Position numbers and translations under genes: made by a program
Assembly: GCA_039105265.1 (NCBI GenBank)
Contig: JAPFFF010000019.1
Span: forward strand, 1,954,501-2,018,500
Direction: 5' to 3'
Length of the DNA stretch: 64,000 nucleotides
Origin: Tritrichomonas musculus
Taxonomy: Eukaryota > Parabasalia > Tritrichomonadida > Tritrichomonadidae
The notes under the pieces: generated by a model
The model's input: the letters and a program-made list of their open reading frames with translations, nothing else
The model's database searches: none
What the model was told of the DNA's origin: nothing
Shown: one piece after another, positions 34,829 through 45,325 of the stretch
Layout of the letters: each line of letters starts with the position of its first letter
Numbering within the stretch: the stretch's first letter is position 1

Positions 34829-37417
34829 ATGTTTACGATTGAGCAGAGCGGACACATAACAAAAACAAATACCATTGACGGATTAATTAACGAGTACATT
34901 AAAAGATATGTTGACAATTATGTTATCAAAGGTGATTCATCGAACGGAAATGGAATCACAGAGGAACAATTGAATGAAGCTGTTAACGGATTGCGTGATT
35001 ATATCATCAAAAATTATGCTTTATCAACTGATATTCCTGATGACTTGATTAATGAAACATCATTGACGACAAAAATAAATGAAGCATTAAAAGGATATGC
35101 ATTGAAGAGTGATATACCTGAACCTGTTGATTTAACGAATTATGCATTGAAGACGGATATACCAGAAGTACTCAACAATAGTGAGTTGCAATTGAACCTA
35201 AAGGAACAATTATCAGACGAAATGTTTCAGAAATTGATGGCTGAAGATGTTAAACCGTTATCAGCTCAAGCATCAATGTGTTTAACAAGTATGGCGGCTA
35301 ATGAAGGTCTTCAATCGGCTTTGGATTCTTGTGCCGAACGATATGTTCCAAAAGATGATTTGAAGAATTACATCACGAGAGATAATTTGAATGTATCAAC
35401 TGAATACACAATTGAAACTAAGACATATATGTTTCCTAATATAGGTCCAGTACCAGAAGAATATGAAGAAAACGGAATGGATACATCTCACGTTTTACCG
35501 TTCAAAGAAGGAACACATTTGGTTGGTTATAAATTAGACAATAGTGGTAATATATTCCATTTTGATATCAGATTCAAGACAAATGAATTATATGCTGATG
35601 ATGAATATAACGTTAAACAACATGAAGCTGAAGGATTTGAAAGTGAAGGGGAGTATTTTGAATTAGTGTGGGATGAAGTTAGTGGAGCAATTTATGATAG
35701 ATATCAATACCTTCCAATAACAATAACATTAGCAGAAACAGAAGAAAGATTAGCATTGAAGAGTGAAATCCCAGAAATTATTGAGGGGCAAACAACTATT
35801 CAATTCAAAATCGTCAATAATACAATTCCTGATTTGGATTACGAAACATATCATGAAATGATAGAGCAATACGGGTTGGATATTGTTTTATCAGACAGTT
35901 TTTATACTGGTCATTATGTTCACGTAGATTATTCGTACAATAACGATGATGATGAACAACCCTCTCAGATAATGCGGATGGAAGGAAGTGATTCAAGTCT
36001 TTGGTTTTTGTATGACAGCCATGAATTAATAAATCCAGGAACAGGTGAAACACCAGAAGTTTTATTGTGTTCAATTACCAAAACTCTCGAACCAACAGAC
36101 AGAAACGCTTATTCGGCAAGATATGTGTCGAACACTTATGCTTTGAAGACGGATATACCAGAACCTGTTGACTTGACAGCTTATTATACTAGTGCTCAAG
36201 CTGATGAGAAGTTTGTTGATGAGGATGAATTGGCTTATGAATTAGATAAGTATGAAACGAAAACAGTTGCAGAAGGTAAGTATGCATTGAAGAGTTCATT
36301 AAATGAATTATTAACAAACAATGTTTATACTTCAGCTGATTTAATAAATGATTCACCAAAAACTACTGATTTCGATAGATTTTATTATAATGAATTGTAT
36401 GGTATATTCGAAAAAAATGAGAAGCCAATAACTAATCTAGCTTCATTAATATTATCTGGAGTTGTATTTAAATGTCAAATACCTGAATATTTAGCTGAAT
36501 ATTTAACTAAATCAGAATGTGATAATAAATATGCTCTGAAGTCAAACGTCATAACAGAAGAACAATTAATAAAAAAATGTGCAATTGATTGCGGTCCATT
36601 TACGGAGGGTGCTGATATATCAATTCATTATCTAAAAATTATAAATAACGCAATTAAACTGGAATACATAGTCGGAAATCATGCAGAAAGAAATGAAATA
36701 AGGATATTATTTTATGATACAGCTGCAAATCCCCATAACATAGTAATATTATTATATCAAAGAACTATATATTTTGATAATTTCAAATATTCAGCGTATT
36801 ATGAAGAAATTCTTGATTTATCATCAGGAAGACCACTTACATATAGTGTTCCAATGGCTGAATATAATTGGACAACTACTCAAGAATTATTAGATGCTAG
36901 ACAAATATATTCAAGACAAATCATGGTACCAGCATATTTAGCAAAATTCAAGGCTGCTATTTACGGTACACAATCAAACACAACAATCACACATTACTCA
37001 CCGATTGAATCAGCAATGAACTCTGTTAGTGATTTCGTTATAGGTTCTCCTGTGTATATGACAGGTAAGGTTTACAAACATGCTGGTGATGAATGGAAAC
37101 CATCAAAAGCAGATGATACAACTGATTGTATTTGTAGTGTCAAGACATCAGGAACATGGAAAGAATATGTCGGCATATGTGTCAGAATCGATGATAAAAA
37201 TAAATGTATAACATTTGCAAGTCATGGTGATTATCTTGTGAAAGTCAATGATTCATCATGTTATTCAATCGGTGATGAAGTGTTTATAGATAATGAAGAC
37301 AATAAGCTGAAAGTTCTTTCAGGAGAGACAGCGATAACATCAAAAATAAAACGAATGACTGTCGGAATCATCACAAGCATCATTGATGAAAGAACATTAT
37401 CTGTATTCAAAGAGTAA
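34829..37417 (+). CDS. Fibre-like surface protein (element C)
   Basis: This 862-residue open copy starts MFTIEQSGHITKTNTIDGLINEY. Repeats NYALKTDIPE and YALKSDIPEPVDL, together with a DEDELAYELDKYETK segment, look like phage tail-fibre stalks. EIIEGQTTIQF introduces a shared middle domain, and the C-terminal ~120 residues (GSPVYMTGKVY ... GTWKEYVGICVRID ... SIGDEVFIDNEDNKL) are shared by all copies. It is likely a trimeric virion appendage for attachment, by analogy only. Confidence 0.7.
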   Translation: MFTIEQSGHITKTNTIDGLINEYIKRYVDNYVIKGDSSNGNGITEEQLNEAVNGLRDYIIKNYALSTDIPDDLINETSLTTKINEALKGYALKSDIPEPVDLTNYALKTDIPEVLNNSELQLNLKEQLSDEMFQKLMAEDVKPLSAQASMCLTSMAANEGLQSALDSCAERYVPKDDLKNYITRDNLNVSTEYTIETKTYMFPNIGPVPEEYEENGMDTSHVLPFKEGTHLVGYKLDNSGNIFHFDIRFKTNELYADDEYNVKQHEAEGFESEGEYFELVWDEVSGAIYDRYQYLPITITLAETEERLALKSEIPEIIEGQTTIQFKIVNNTIPDLDYETYHEMIEQYGLDIVLSDSFYTGHYVHVDYSYNNDDDEQPSQIMRMEGSDSSLWFLYDSHELINPGTGETPEVLLCSITKTLEPTDRNAYSARYVSNTYALKTDIPEPVDLTAYYTSAQADEKFVDEDELAYELDKYETKTVAEGKYALKSSLNELLTNNVYTSADLINDSPKTTDFDRFYYNELYGIFEKNEKPITNLASLILSGVVFKCQIPEYLAEYLTKSECDNKYALKSNVITEEQLIKKCAIDCGPFTEGADISIHYLKIINNAIKLEYIVGNHAERNEIRILFYDTAANPHNIVILLYQRTIYFDNFKYSAYYEEILDLSSGRPLTYSVPMAEYNWTTTQELLDARQIYSRQIMVPAYLAKFKAAIYGTQSNTTITHYSPIESAMNSVSDFVIGSPVYMTGKVYKHAGDEWKPSKADDTTDCICSVKTSGTWKEYVGICVRIDDKNKCITFASHGDYLVKVNDSSCYSIGDEVFIDNEDNKLKVLSGETAITSKIKRMTVGIITSIIDERTLSVFKE

Positions 37418-37465
37418 ATCAAACAATGAAAGCAAAAATAAAATAATATTAATGAATTATTATTT

Positions 37466-38221
37466 TTATGATTGAAATTGATTGAAGTATTCATCGATGA
37501 GTGTGTGTAATTGTTCAAGATGTCTTGTTTGAATTCTTATCGTACACATATTGATATCGTAATCATCAGCACCAAATGTACGTTTGACAATATTTTTGAT
37601 ATCTTTGTTCGGACTCATCGCTATTGGTAAATTATCTTTGAAATACCATCTTTCTTCTTCATTACGGTAATGATTGATGATTTGTCGAAAGTTAGATTTA
37701 TGACGACGGACTAAATGAAGAATAACATTTTCATTATCGTTTGGTATTATATCTTTCCAAATCAAATATTTATAATCATGTTCCCTATTGACTGGAACCA
37801 TTCGAGGTCGTTGTTCATTGATTGTTTCAGTTAATTGTTGTCTTTCACGTTCAAAATGAGAATCAAGAAGCTTCATGATATTCCAAGCATATTTTGGTGA
37901 TGCCAACATGGCAACATGATTGACAAGCAATCGGTGAACATAATAACCTCGTAATTGAACTGGCAATTCATCACGTTTTTCATATAATTTTTCTAGGCTC
38001 GGAATTCCGAGGGTAGCATTTTCAAGGAATTCTTTGGTTGATTTGTTTTCGAACCAATGAAAAGCATTCTTTGTTGATTTACAAGCTGTTATGATTGATT
38101 GCATTTGATACATATCATCTTGTTTTGAATGAATGATTCTTAAATGTTGATTGTATTGAAGATATTCATAATCATTGTTGATGGCTTGAACTGTTGCTGT
38201 TTGGTTGTTAGTTGCTGACAT
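37466..38221 (-). CDS. KilA-N domain protein (element C)
   Basis: This 251-residue protein starts MSATNNQTATVQAINNDYEYLQYNQ-type. The KilA-N segment is YYVHRLLVNHVAMLASPKYAWNIMKLLD at about 95-122, and the DUF3627-like part is YKYLIWKDIIP ... VILHLVRRHK ... IAMSPNKDIKN. It is the homolog of 1693 and 3943 with moderate identity. Here it follows PolB on the same strand, unlike B where it precedes PolB. Confidence 0.78.
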   Translation of the reverse strand: MSATNNQTATVQAINNDYEYLQYNQHLRIIHSKQDDMYQMQSIITACKSTKNAFHWFENKSTKEFLENATLGIPSLEKLYEKRDELPVQLRGYYVHRLLVNHVAMLASPKYAWNIMKLLDSHFERERQQLTETINEQRPRMVPVNREHDYKYLIWKDIIPNDNENVILHLVRRHKSNFRQIINHYRNEEERWYFKDNLPIAMSPNKDIKNIVKRTFGADDYDINMCTIRIQTRHLEQLHTLIDEYFNQFQS

Positions 38222-38332
38222 TGTAGCTGTTTGATTAGCTGATAAAAAATTGATTTAAAAATAAAACAATCAAAAATAAATTGATTTTCATTGATTGTTT
38301 TTCTACTGCGGAAATTTCCGCACTAACTTCAT

Positions 38333-41300
38333 TTAATGGTTTTCAATGAAATAATCCTTTGCAGTGAAACCATTGACATAAGGACAACAACAATGATTCG
38401 ATAAAACCAACATTTTTGAATGTGCTGCTGTTAAAGCATTTTTGATAACAGTTATTTTACTCATCAGTTGTGAATTCATTTGAAGGTTTATATTTTTGCC
38501 TTTCATTATTGTTTGTTTTTCAATGACACCTTTATAATCAGTTGATTTGATGTTGTTCTTCTTCAATGATATACCTTTGAGCTTTAATGAAATTGTTTTG
38601 TCATCTGACCAAATCGTATAACACTTAGCGCACAAAGCAATTTGATTTGCTCCAAACTTTTCTACACAGCATCCGAGTATCTTTTTCTCATCATATACAT
38701 CATTGATTGCAGGATTTGGCATAAATGAATAAATGTGTTTGTCATAAAATGTTTTGTCTTTGATGACATAATCAAACAACTGGTCTAGTGGTGCATTCAT
38801 ATCGCCAGCAATAGACATGTACAGACTATCTGTATCGACCGAGTTAAAATGAATCTTATTCATGTCAATGCATTTGTAAAGAAAGTCATAAAGGAAAGTC
38901 AAATACCAGTATTTCGCATTGTCTAATGTCCAAAATGATTCCTGCAAGCATGTATTACATTTGAATGAATGAGGTTGTGATTGTATCAAATAACAATCAT
39001 TTGACAATTTACATCCATTGCGATAAGTATCGGATGCTATCAATTGAAAGGCTTTGTTTTTATCAACAATTCTGACTTTATTAAAGTTCTCTGAATTCAT
39101 ACCGTCATATCCGTAAGATCCGTTCATGCTAATCTTGTAAAACTTTTCATTTCCGTGTGCCTTTCCTGACAATATATCTTGACGCTTCTTCATAAACTCA
39201 CAAACAAATTGATTGAATCCGTCATGAGCTTCATATAAACTTAAGCTCTTAATGTCATCAACAATAAGTCCGTGGTCAATCAAAAACCATAAAAGGTAAT
39301 TCGAGAACGTCATAAATGTACCGCATGTATCAAGAAGCATTGTCAGCTTTCTTGTTTCTTTATCTGCTGAATTCAGTTTATTGTCTTTCATGTATTTGTA
39401 CATATAACTTCCAATCGTTTGTTCATCATTCATTATATTGATATTTCTAAACACAGGGGGAAAGTTAATCAAATCATTAATTTTATTCTTTGGACATCTC
39501 AATTTGACTTCAGCTTTGAATATAAACTCAGGGTTTGCATCAAATCGCTTCTTTGATTGAATGATATTCATTGCAGCAATGAACACCTTTTCATTCTTGT
39601 TTCCTTGTTCATCATAAACATCAAAGCGTTTTATAAATGAGCCAGGCATGTACATGATTCCTCCGTGATAAGGATTAAATGAATGTTTTACTGAACTGAA
39701 TGATGAAGGATATAATGAATTGAAATCAATACCAGCAACGTGTGAAACTATGTTTGAAGTGTCATAGCTAATGATTCTGTCATTAACGGAATCATATTTG
39801 AGTTTATTGATTAATGTTTGACCTCTGATGTTCACACGATGAAGTACATTTGATAATCCTCCCGTTATGTTCTCTCTCAAATTGTAGTATTCTTTTTCAT
39901 CAGTTATGAGTGTGGGAAGGTGATGGAGCTTGCAGAATTTCTTCAATTGTATTTTGGTTCTTGTTATCTTGTCGTCATCTCTTTGTCTCAAACGATTACA
40001 TTCAGCACAAGCAAGTAAACAGTTATCAATCTGATGTCCTTTGTTGTTATCTATTCTGTCAAGAGTTGGTTTGTTGGTATGAGTGAAGTGTTCACCACAT
40101 AAATGACATTTACCTGTTTCATTTGATTCATACAATTTCATGAATGCATCAAAATCCTTTTCATTAACACATTTTGTTAAATCCCTCTGATTTTGGTTCA
40201 TCTGATTGTGTTTCTCATCTTGCTTTCGATAGTTATCACATTTATTTAACCACCATTTCATTGTTGGTTTGAATGTATTTGATTTGTTGATGATTTCATA
40301 GTCGTTCTTAGGATTGAAATCTTTGTAAGCGAGAGCATATTTGATACATGAAGCATTCTTCGACAATGAAAGATTGCTAATCAAATCAACTTTATATTCA
40401 GCATTCATTTGAATTAGGTTGTCAATCGGTTTAATCATCATTTCAACATCATTATCATTGTATGATAACAAATAATCCCAACGTGTTGCAAACCTCTTTG
40501 AATCAATCAAATACTCCTCATAATCAGCTTTTGTTAATGGATTCTTTTGATTGAGATAACTATAGAAGTCTTCATATTTGAACGGTTCACTCTTTGACAA
40601 CACTTCATTATAATTTTCATTTTTGATTGCTTCATAAGGAAAGACACCTTTTGAACTGTTAGATATACCACCAAAATCAATTCCAAACTGTTTGAGTGTT
40701 CCTCCAGCAACGAATGCTTGTGCGTCAATGAATCGTAATCGAATAGGATACTTTGATGATTTCAATATGAATTGTTTCAATGATGTAGCTGTTCCAATCA
40801 TTCCGCTATCGATAGACCAATGATTTTTAATCAATTGCTCTTTGAATAAGTTTGAATCAAATCGTGATGAGTTAAAACCGAACACTGTTATTGTTTTCAA
40901 TGATGTATCTATTTTATTGAGTTCTTCTTCCGATTTATCTTTAATAAAGCTCTTCAAATGATTCAATTTATCAACATACACATCACAGCCAACAACAAAT
41001 AACCATTCAATCCATTTGGAAATGAAGTTTGGCAATCTGATGTCAAAGTTCTTTGTTATCAAACCTTTATCAAGTTTCACACATGATGAAACACTCAAAG
41101 GAATCAATCGAGAATTAATAACTGATTTATTACTGACTTTCTTTTCAATCTTTTGCTCCATTGTTTCAAAATCATAAGTGATATAATGAATTGTTGGCTT
41201 CCATTCAAGTTCATATGAAAGACAATACAAATAAACAGGATTGTTTAAAATGTGTGGACAATATGGTAAAGCTTCTCGTGAAGGAATGAAATCCTTTTTG

Positions 41301-42883
41301 AATTTACCATCACATTTATCTACATGTCTGTTGAATCTGTCAATATTGTGATTTCCTTTGTGAATGTATGAACCACAATGAGGACAAATATGAATATTTG
41401 TTAATGCTTCAGCATTGGTGATGTACATGATGTGAAGTATCTTATCCTTTGAATACAACAGGGCTGAAAACGTTTTATTGTTATCGTCAGTGTTATGCCA
41501 TTGGTCTTGAATATCATAAATATGTTTCTCTTTCTCATATTCATAAATGTTGACATTGATGTTATGCTTCTTCGCTGATTCTTTCATTTCTTCAACCGTG
41601 ATTCCTTTGAACGAGTTGATGATTTGATTTGCTTCTTTTGTAGGTTTAGTTGAATAAGTTATTCCGTGGTCTTCACATAATATTTTCTTTGCTGCTTTGG
41701 TTCTGTCGGATGTATTATATTTTGTTTTCTTTTCATCTTGGTTTTGGTTTGTTAATTCAGGTTTTGTACAACAAGCAAGGAAACGATACCAACACAAACA
41801 ATCATCAACGTTATCAATAATGATATATTTATTTTTGCCAAACAATTCTGAAACCTCATCAATCTTTCCTGTTATCTTAACTACACGAGAGATTGTAAAC
41901 GAAACAGACCAAACGATACATAATTTGATGTTTGAAGCTGTGGTTTCATATTCATGAATCTTTGATTCAACATACAGTTTAACTTTATCAATATCTTTAT
42001 TCTCTCTGACGATTATTGGTACTGATGATTTATAATTCTTCCATTTGATTTCACTTGCCTCATACGTGTACCTTTCACTTTCATTCTTTGGTGGTATCTC
42101 AAATATGCCTGTCAATTGAAAATATATTTTGAACGGTTTCACTTCTTGTTTAAACACTGTTTCAGTCAAATATTCATTGATGTCTTCAATTGATGAAACT
42201 CCGTTTTTGTAATATATTTTGATTGGTTCTTTGCTGTCTTCATCTAATCGTTCAACCTTTTCACTATCATTCGGGAATTGGTCAATAAAATGACTGCATG
42301 CTTCAACTGCTTCATCAAAGTTCTCAGGTTCATTGATTATGAAATATGAATCATGTTTTGAATGAACACCTTTATAGCCAAACTTTTTGAGGTATTCAAT
42401 TAATTCAGCATTTTCATTGTTGAATCGAATGTCTTCATATCGTTGTGGCTGTTTGTTTGTCTTTGGTGGTAATGGTCTCAATAATATATTTTCAGATTTA
42501 ATTAATTGAAGGGCTTTGTTGAGTGCATCATGAGCTATTTTAATATTGTCCTCGATTTGTTTTTGTTTTAGTTTTTGTTCATCATCTTGTTCTTCTTCTT
42601 CAAATTGTTCCTCTTCCTCCTCTTCTTCTTGTTCTTCTGCTTCTCTTTTCATTCTATTAACGAAATCTAATATTGTTGTATCATTGATTCCATTGCCTTC
42701 ATGTTCTCTAAAACCGAATGAAGTTAGATAGTTTTCTAAGATTGACTTGAAATGTTTAACATCATAATCAGAAGGTTTAGATGTTGACAAACGAGGTTTT
42801 AATTGAAGTTCATTATTGATATACCTGATTTGTTCAATAACAAATGATTTGGTATCTTTTTGATAGTAATAACGAGAACTCAT
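38333..42883 (-). CDS. Protein-primed family B DNA polymerase with embedded HNH domain (element C)
   Basis: This 1516-residue polymerase is colinear with B's from about residue 160 onward and lacks B's N-terminal repeats. Motifs: HICPHCGSY zinc cluster, YDFETM, FGFNSSRFDSN, SYNDNDVEMM, then the HNH unit CHLCGEHFT, LDRIDNNKGH, CAECNRLR, then DFNSLYPSSF, KISMNGSYGYDG and DTDSLY. The HNH unit is conserved in place with B, so it predates the split of the families. An acidic Glu-rich run lies near residues 90-110. Confidence 0.92.
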   Translation of the reverse strand: MSSRYYYQKDTKSFVIEQIRYINNELQLKPRLSTSKPSDYDVKHFKSILENYLTSFGFREHEGNGINDTTILDFVNRMKREAEEQEEEEEEEQFEEEEQDDEQKLKQKQIEDNIKIAHDALNKALQLIKSENILLRPLPPKTNKQPQRYEDIRFNNENAELIEYLKKFGYKGVHSKHDSYFIINEPENFDEAVEACSHFIDQFPNDSEKVERLDEDSKEPIKIYYKNGVSSIEDINEYLTETVFKQEVKPFKIYFQLTGIFEIPPKNESERYTYEASEIKWKNYKSSVPIIVRENKDIDKVKLYVESKIHEYETTASNIKLCIVWSVSFTISRVVKITGKIDEVSELFGKNKYIIIDNVDDCLCWYRFLACCTKPELTNQNQDEKKTKYNTSDRTKAAKKILCEDHGITYSTKPTKEANQIINSFKGITVEEMKESAKKHNINVNIYEYEKEKHIYDIQDQWHNTDDNNKTFSALLYSKDKILHIMYITNAEALTNIHICPHCGSYIHKGNHNIDRFNRHVDKCDGKFKKDFIPSREALPYCPHILNNPVYLYCLSYELEWKPTIHYITYDFETMEQKIEKKVSNKSVINSRLIPLSVSSCVKLDKGLITKNFDIRLPNFISKWIEWLFVVGCDVYVDKLNHLKSFIKDKSEEELNKIDTSLKTITVFGFNSSRFDSNLFKEQLIKNHWSIDSGMIGTATSLKQFILKSSKYPIRLRFIDAQAFVAGGTLKQFGIDFGGISNSSKGVFPYEAIKNENYNEVLSKSEPFKYEDFYSYLNQKNPLTKADYEEYLIDSKRFATRWDYLLSYNDNDVEMMIKPIDNLIQMNAEYKVDLISNLSLSKNASCIKYALAYKDFNPKNDYEIINKSNTFKPTMKWWLNKCDNYRKQDEKHNQMNQNQRDLTKCVNEKDFDAFMKLYESNETGKCHLCGEHFTHTNKPTLDRIDNNKGHQIDNCLLACAECNRLRQRDDDKITRTKIQLKKFCKLHHLPTLITDEKEYYNLRENITGGLSNVLHRVNIRGQTLINKLKYDSVNDRIISYDTSNIVSHVAGIDFNSLYPSSFSSVKHSFNPYHGGIMYMPGSFIKRFDVYDEQGNKNEKVFIAAMNIIQSKKRFDANPEFIFKAEVKLRCPKNKINDLINFPPVFRNINIMNDEQTIGSYMYKYMKDNKLNSADKETRKLTMLLDTCGTFMTFSNYLLWFLIDHGLIVDDIKSLSLYEAHDGFNQFVCEFMKKRQDILSGKAHGNEKFYKISMNGSYGYDGMNSENFNKVRIVDKNKAFQLIASDTYRNGCKLSNDCYLIQSQPHSFKCNTCLQESFWTLDNAKYWYLTFLYDFLYKCIDMNKIHFNSVDTDSLYMSIAGDMNAPLDQLFDYVIKDKTFYDKHIYSFMPNPAINDVYDEKKILGCCVEKFGANQIALCAKCYTIWSDDKTISLKLKGISLKKNNIKSTDYKGVIEKQTIMKGKNINLQMNSQLMSKITVIKNALTAAHSKMLVLSNHCCCPYVNGFTAKDYFIENH

Positions 42884-42975
42884 TTATGATATAATTAAAA
42901 AATCAAATTATTTGAATTTTGAAAAAATGTTAAATCAAAAAATAAAAAATATTTCGAGTTTTTTATTTCATTGAA

Positions 42976-43326
42976 ATGTCTGAGTTAAGAGAAATAATAA
43001 AACACATTGAAGAAATACATAAATTACTTTTGATATTAGAATCAAAACAAGAAGTAAGTGAAGAAGAAGAAACAAATGAAGAAACAAATACAGAAGCAAA
43101 CCATAAAAGAACGCGTTCAATATTCAATTCATCAAAGTTCTTGAACAAGGATGAACGTGAAAAAGTTTTAGAATTTTTGGATGATAAAGTAATGAATGAT
43201 ATAAATAAGTTGCCAGGACACAAAAGGTGTTCATATACACAAAGCTTATTGAAAGACAAATTGAAGTTAAATGTATCATCATATATGATTAATAGATTGT
43301 TGGCATTTAAGAACAACAAAGAATAA
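42976..43326 (+). CDS. Helical basic protein (element C)
   Basis: This 116-residue protein is homologous in its C-terminal ~65 residues to 1071, 4795 and 58931 (FNSSKFLNKDEREKVLEFL ... LLKDKLKLNVSSYMINRLL). The N-terminus is a Glu/Thr-rich coiled segment. It diverges from PolB, separated by 92 bp. The function is unknown. Confidence 0.65.
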   Translation: MSELREIIKHIEEIHKLLLILESKQEVSEEEETNEETNTEANHKRTRSIFNSSKFLNKDEREKVLEFLDDKVMNDINKLPGHKRCSYTQSLLKDKLKLNVSSYMINRLLAFKNNKE

Positions 43327-43364
43327 AAATATCATTTAATTAATTTGTTTATTTTTGGTTTAAA

Positions 43365-43610
43365 ATGAATAGTGCAATTAATGGTTTGAGTTGTGATACA
43401 TCAGCTTTACACGCTCAGTTTAGAATAGTTAAAGACAAGATATTCAATGAATGTATGAATTCTGAAGATGATGCATTAAACGGAAAGTTTGATAAGATGA
43501 TTCACATATTGTCAATATATAAACAACTATTTAATGATATTGAATCAATCAAAATACAATTAAGAGCTATTGATGAACGTATCAAATCAGCTGAACAGTT
43601 TACTTTGTAA
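43365..43610 (+). CDS. Small helical protein (element C)
   Basis: 81 residues, mostly helix (KMIHILSIYKQLFNDIESIKIQLRAIDERI). It is possibly a distant counterpart of the small acidic protein of A and B (both start MNS). TATTTTTG lies about 11 nt upstream of the ATG. The family is not recognised. Confidence 0.6.
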   Translation: MNSAINGLSCDTSALHAQFRIVKDKIFNECMNSEDDALNGKFDKMIHILSIYKQLFNDIESIKIQLRAIDERIKSAEQFTL

Positions 43611-43674
43611 ATGAATCATTGAATGACTCATTAATGTATTGGTTTTATTTTTACCTAAAACGAATAACTTTAAT

Positions 43675-44244
43675 ATGAATAAAGCTCGTATTCTTTCCAG
43701 CGAGAACGATGCATCAGTTAAGCAGGAACAATCAACCAGTATTAATATAAACATCAAACCAAAGCAACCACAACCAGTTGAATATCCATCAGTACAACCA
43801 TTACCACAATCATCTCAAGCCACAAATTTTACTATACCTCAGATGAGTGGAGTATATCAATCACAGCATCCAACAAACAACGTTTCCCTAGAAAGAGGTA
43901 TCAGTGATATAGGAGCTGATATAACAGAACTTGAAACCAAAAACAAATTCCTTGAGATATTGTTATCAATCTATGAAACAAACCCGATAAAAGTCAATGA
44001 TTTATTAATTTGTCATTCAAATACATTAATGGAACTCATCAAATTACTAACACGAGCTGATAAAGTTGAATTGATTGTCAATGATGATTGTTCGTGCAAT
44101 GGTTGTGTTTCTCGTTCCAAATATCTTTTAATTGATAGGATATTGGTGTACAAAAATAATGAATCAAATGACTTGAAATACAAATATAATAGCATTTATA
44201 CCGAACTCATTAGACACAACATTTCATTAAAAACATGTATTTAA
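43675..44244 (+). CDS. Conserved 190-aa protein (element C)
   Basis: It starts MNKARILSSENDASVKQEQ, matching B's 25595 protein; the longer upstream frame lacks an ATG. A Pro/Gln linker is followed by the conserved domain FLEILLSIYETNP, CHSNTLMELIKLL, CSCNGCVSRSKY and LIRHNISLKTCI. It is followed by the 43-aa membrane protein and ATPase as in B, showing a conserved cluster. Confidence 0.72.
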   Translation: MNKARILSSENDASVKQEQSTSININIKPKQPQPVEYPSVQPLPQSSQATNFTIPQMSGVYQSQHPTNNVSLERGISDIGADITELETKNKFLEILLSIYETNPIKVNDLLICHSNTLMELIKLLTRADKVELIVNDDCSCNGCVSRSKYLLIDRILVYKNNESNDLKYKYNSIYTELIRHNISLKTCI

Positions 44245-44254
44245 AAACTAATAA

Positions 44255-44386
44255 ATGATATATGAAATATTAGTTGTTTCATTATTAACAGGTTTATTTT
44301 TAGTGAAGATTGTTGAAGTATCATTAATGATGCCTGACAAAGAACCAGAACTCAGTGAAGAGATAAGAACAAAAATGTATTCATGA
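44255..44386 (+). CDS. 43-aa single-pass membrane protein (element C)
   Basis: Short ORF: hydrophobic segment ILVVSLLTGLFLVKIVEVSL followed by the acidic tail EPELSEEIRTKMYS. It has the same slot and layout as 26226-26375 in B. Being this short it is easily missed; the conserved slot supports it. Confidence 0.68.
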   Translation: MIYEILVVSLLTGLFLVKIVEVSLMMPDKEPELSEEIRTKMYS

Positions 44387-44410
44387 AGAGCTTTAACGAA
44401 AACTAAAGAA

Positions 44411-45325
44411 ATGAAACGTTTCATGAAACCGACGCACTTTAATTATAATGAGATTTTATTCTCTAGTGGTTCTGATTATGATGATGACCAAATGAGTTTT
44501 GCATTTGAATATGAATCATTCAAGCCAACAGTTAATGAAAAGACATTTAATATTGATGATGAGATGAACAAAGCATATCAACGCAATGAATCAAAAATAA
44601 AGAATGAATCAATCAGACCAATCGCAAACGGTATCTATTCATATTACAATTCATTGAACATACTCGTTGGTCAGCAAGGTAAAGGAAAGAGCCATATAAT
44701 GCTACGAGATGTTATTCAAATGTCTCGAATGAAGAACGCTGGCTTTCATTTAATTGTTTATGTATCACGAAACGGAACAATCAATGATGCAACATTCGAA
44801 AGTCAACGCGAATTGGTACAGCTACCAATAAAAACTGTTGCTGACAGCAATGCTGAAGAATATCTTAAACAACTTGATTTATATAAAGAATTGTATAACA
44901 AATATTCATCAACACCAAAAATAGTAATCGATGAAAAGAAGTTAAACGATATGTTTGAGTTTCTTCATATCAATAAACTAGGTCAACCGAATAAACCGCT
45001 AAATACTATCATTCTTTGTGAAGACTTCTTGAAATCGAAACTAATTAAATCATCCTATTTTATCAATACCATTAGTCAGCTTCGACATAAGAATCTAATC
45101 ATATTCGTTAACATTCAGTTCTTCAAAGCTTTAACAACAGAATGGAAAAATAATGCAACATCATTCTTCATCTTCAGTGGTTATTCACGACAGAAACTCG
45201 GCTACATATATCAACAAGTTCCATTTCCAATAGATTTCGAAGAGCTATGGAATCGATACAGAACAATGAAAGCACATCAATTCGTTTTAGTCAATGTTCG
45301 AACTAATAACCTTTCATTCATCTAA
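44411..45325 (+). CDS. FtsK/HerA-type genome packaging ATPase (element C)
   Basis: 304 residues with Walker A GQQGKGKSH near 90-98 and NTIILCEDF near 200. The blocks SIRPIANGIYSYYNSLNIL, QLRHKNLIIFVNIQFF and GYSRQKLGYIYQQV agree with the B ATPase. It overlaps the convergent 152-aa gene by 12 bp at its end. Confidence 0.9.
   Translation: MKRFMKPTHFNYNEILFSSGSDYDDDQMSFAFEYESFKPTVNEKTFNIDDEMNKAYQRNESKIKNESIRPIANGIYSYYNSLNILVGQQGKGKSHIMLRDVIQMSRMKNAGFHLIVYVSRNGTINDATFESQRELVQLPIKTVADSNAEEYLKQLDLYKELYNKYSSTPKIVIDEKKLNDMFEFLHINKLGQPNKPLNTIILCEDFLKSKLIKSSYFINTISQLRHKNLIIFVNIQFFKALTTEWKNNATSFFIFSGYSRQKLGYIYQQVPFPIDFEELWNRYRTMKAHQFVLVNVRTNNLSFI

Noticed and set aside
34829-37417. Bacterial prophage origin of the window, based on fibre-like repeats
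   Set aside because: PolB type, retroviral-type integrase, double jelly-roll MCP, TIRs and 6-bp duplications all identify Polintons; no bacterial genes or ribosome-binding sites.
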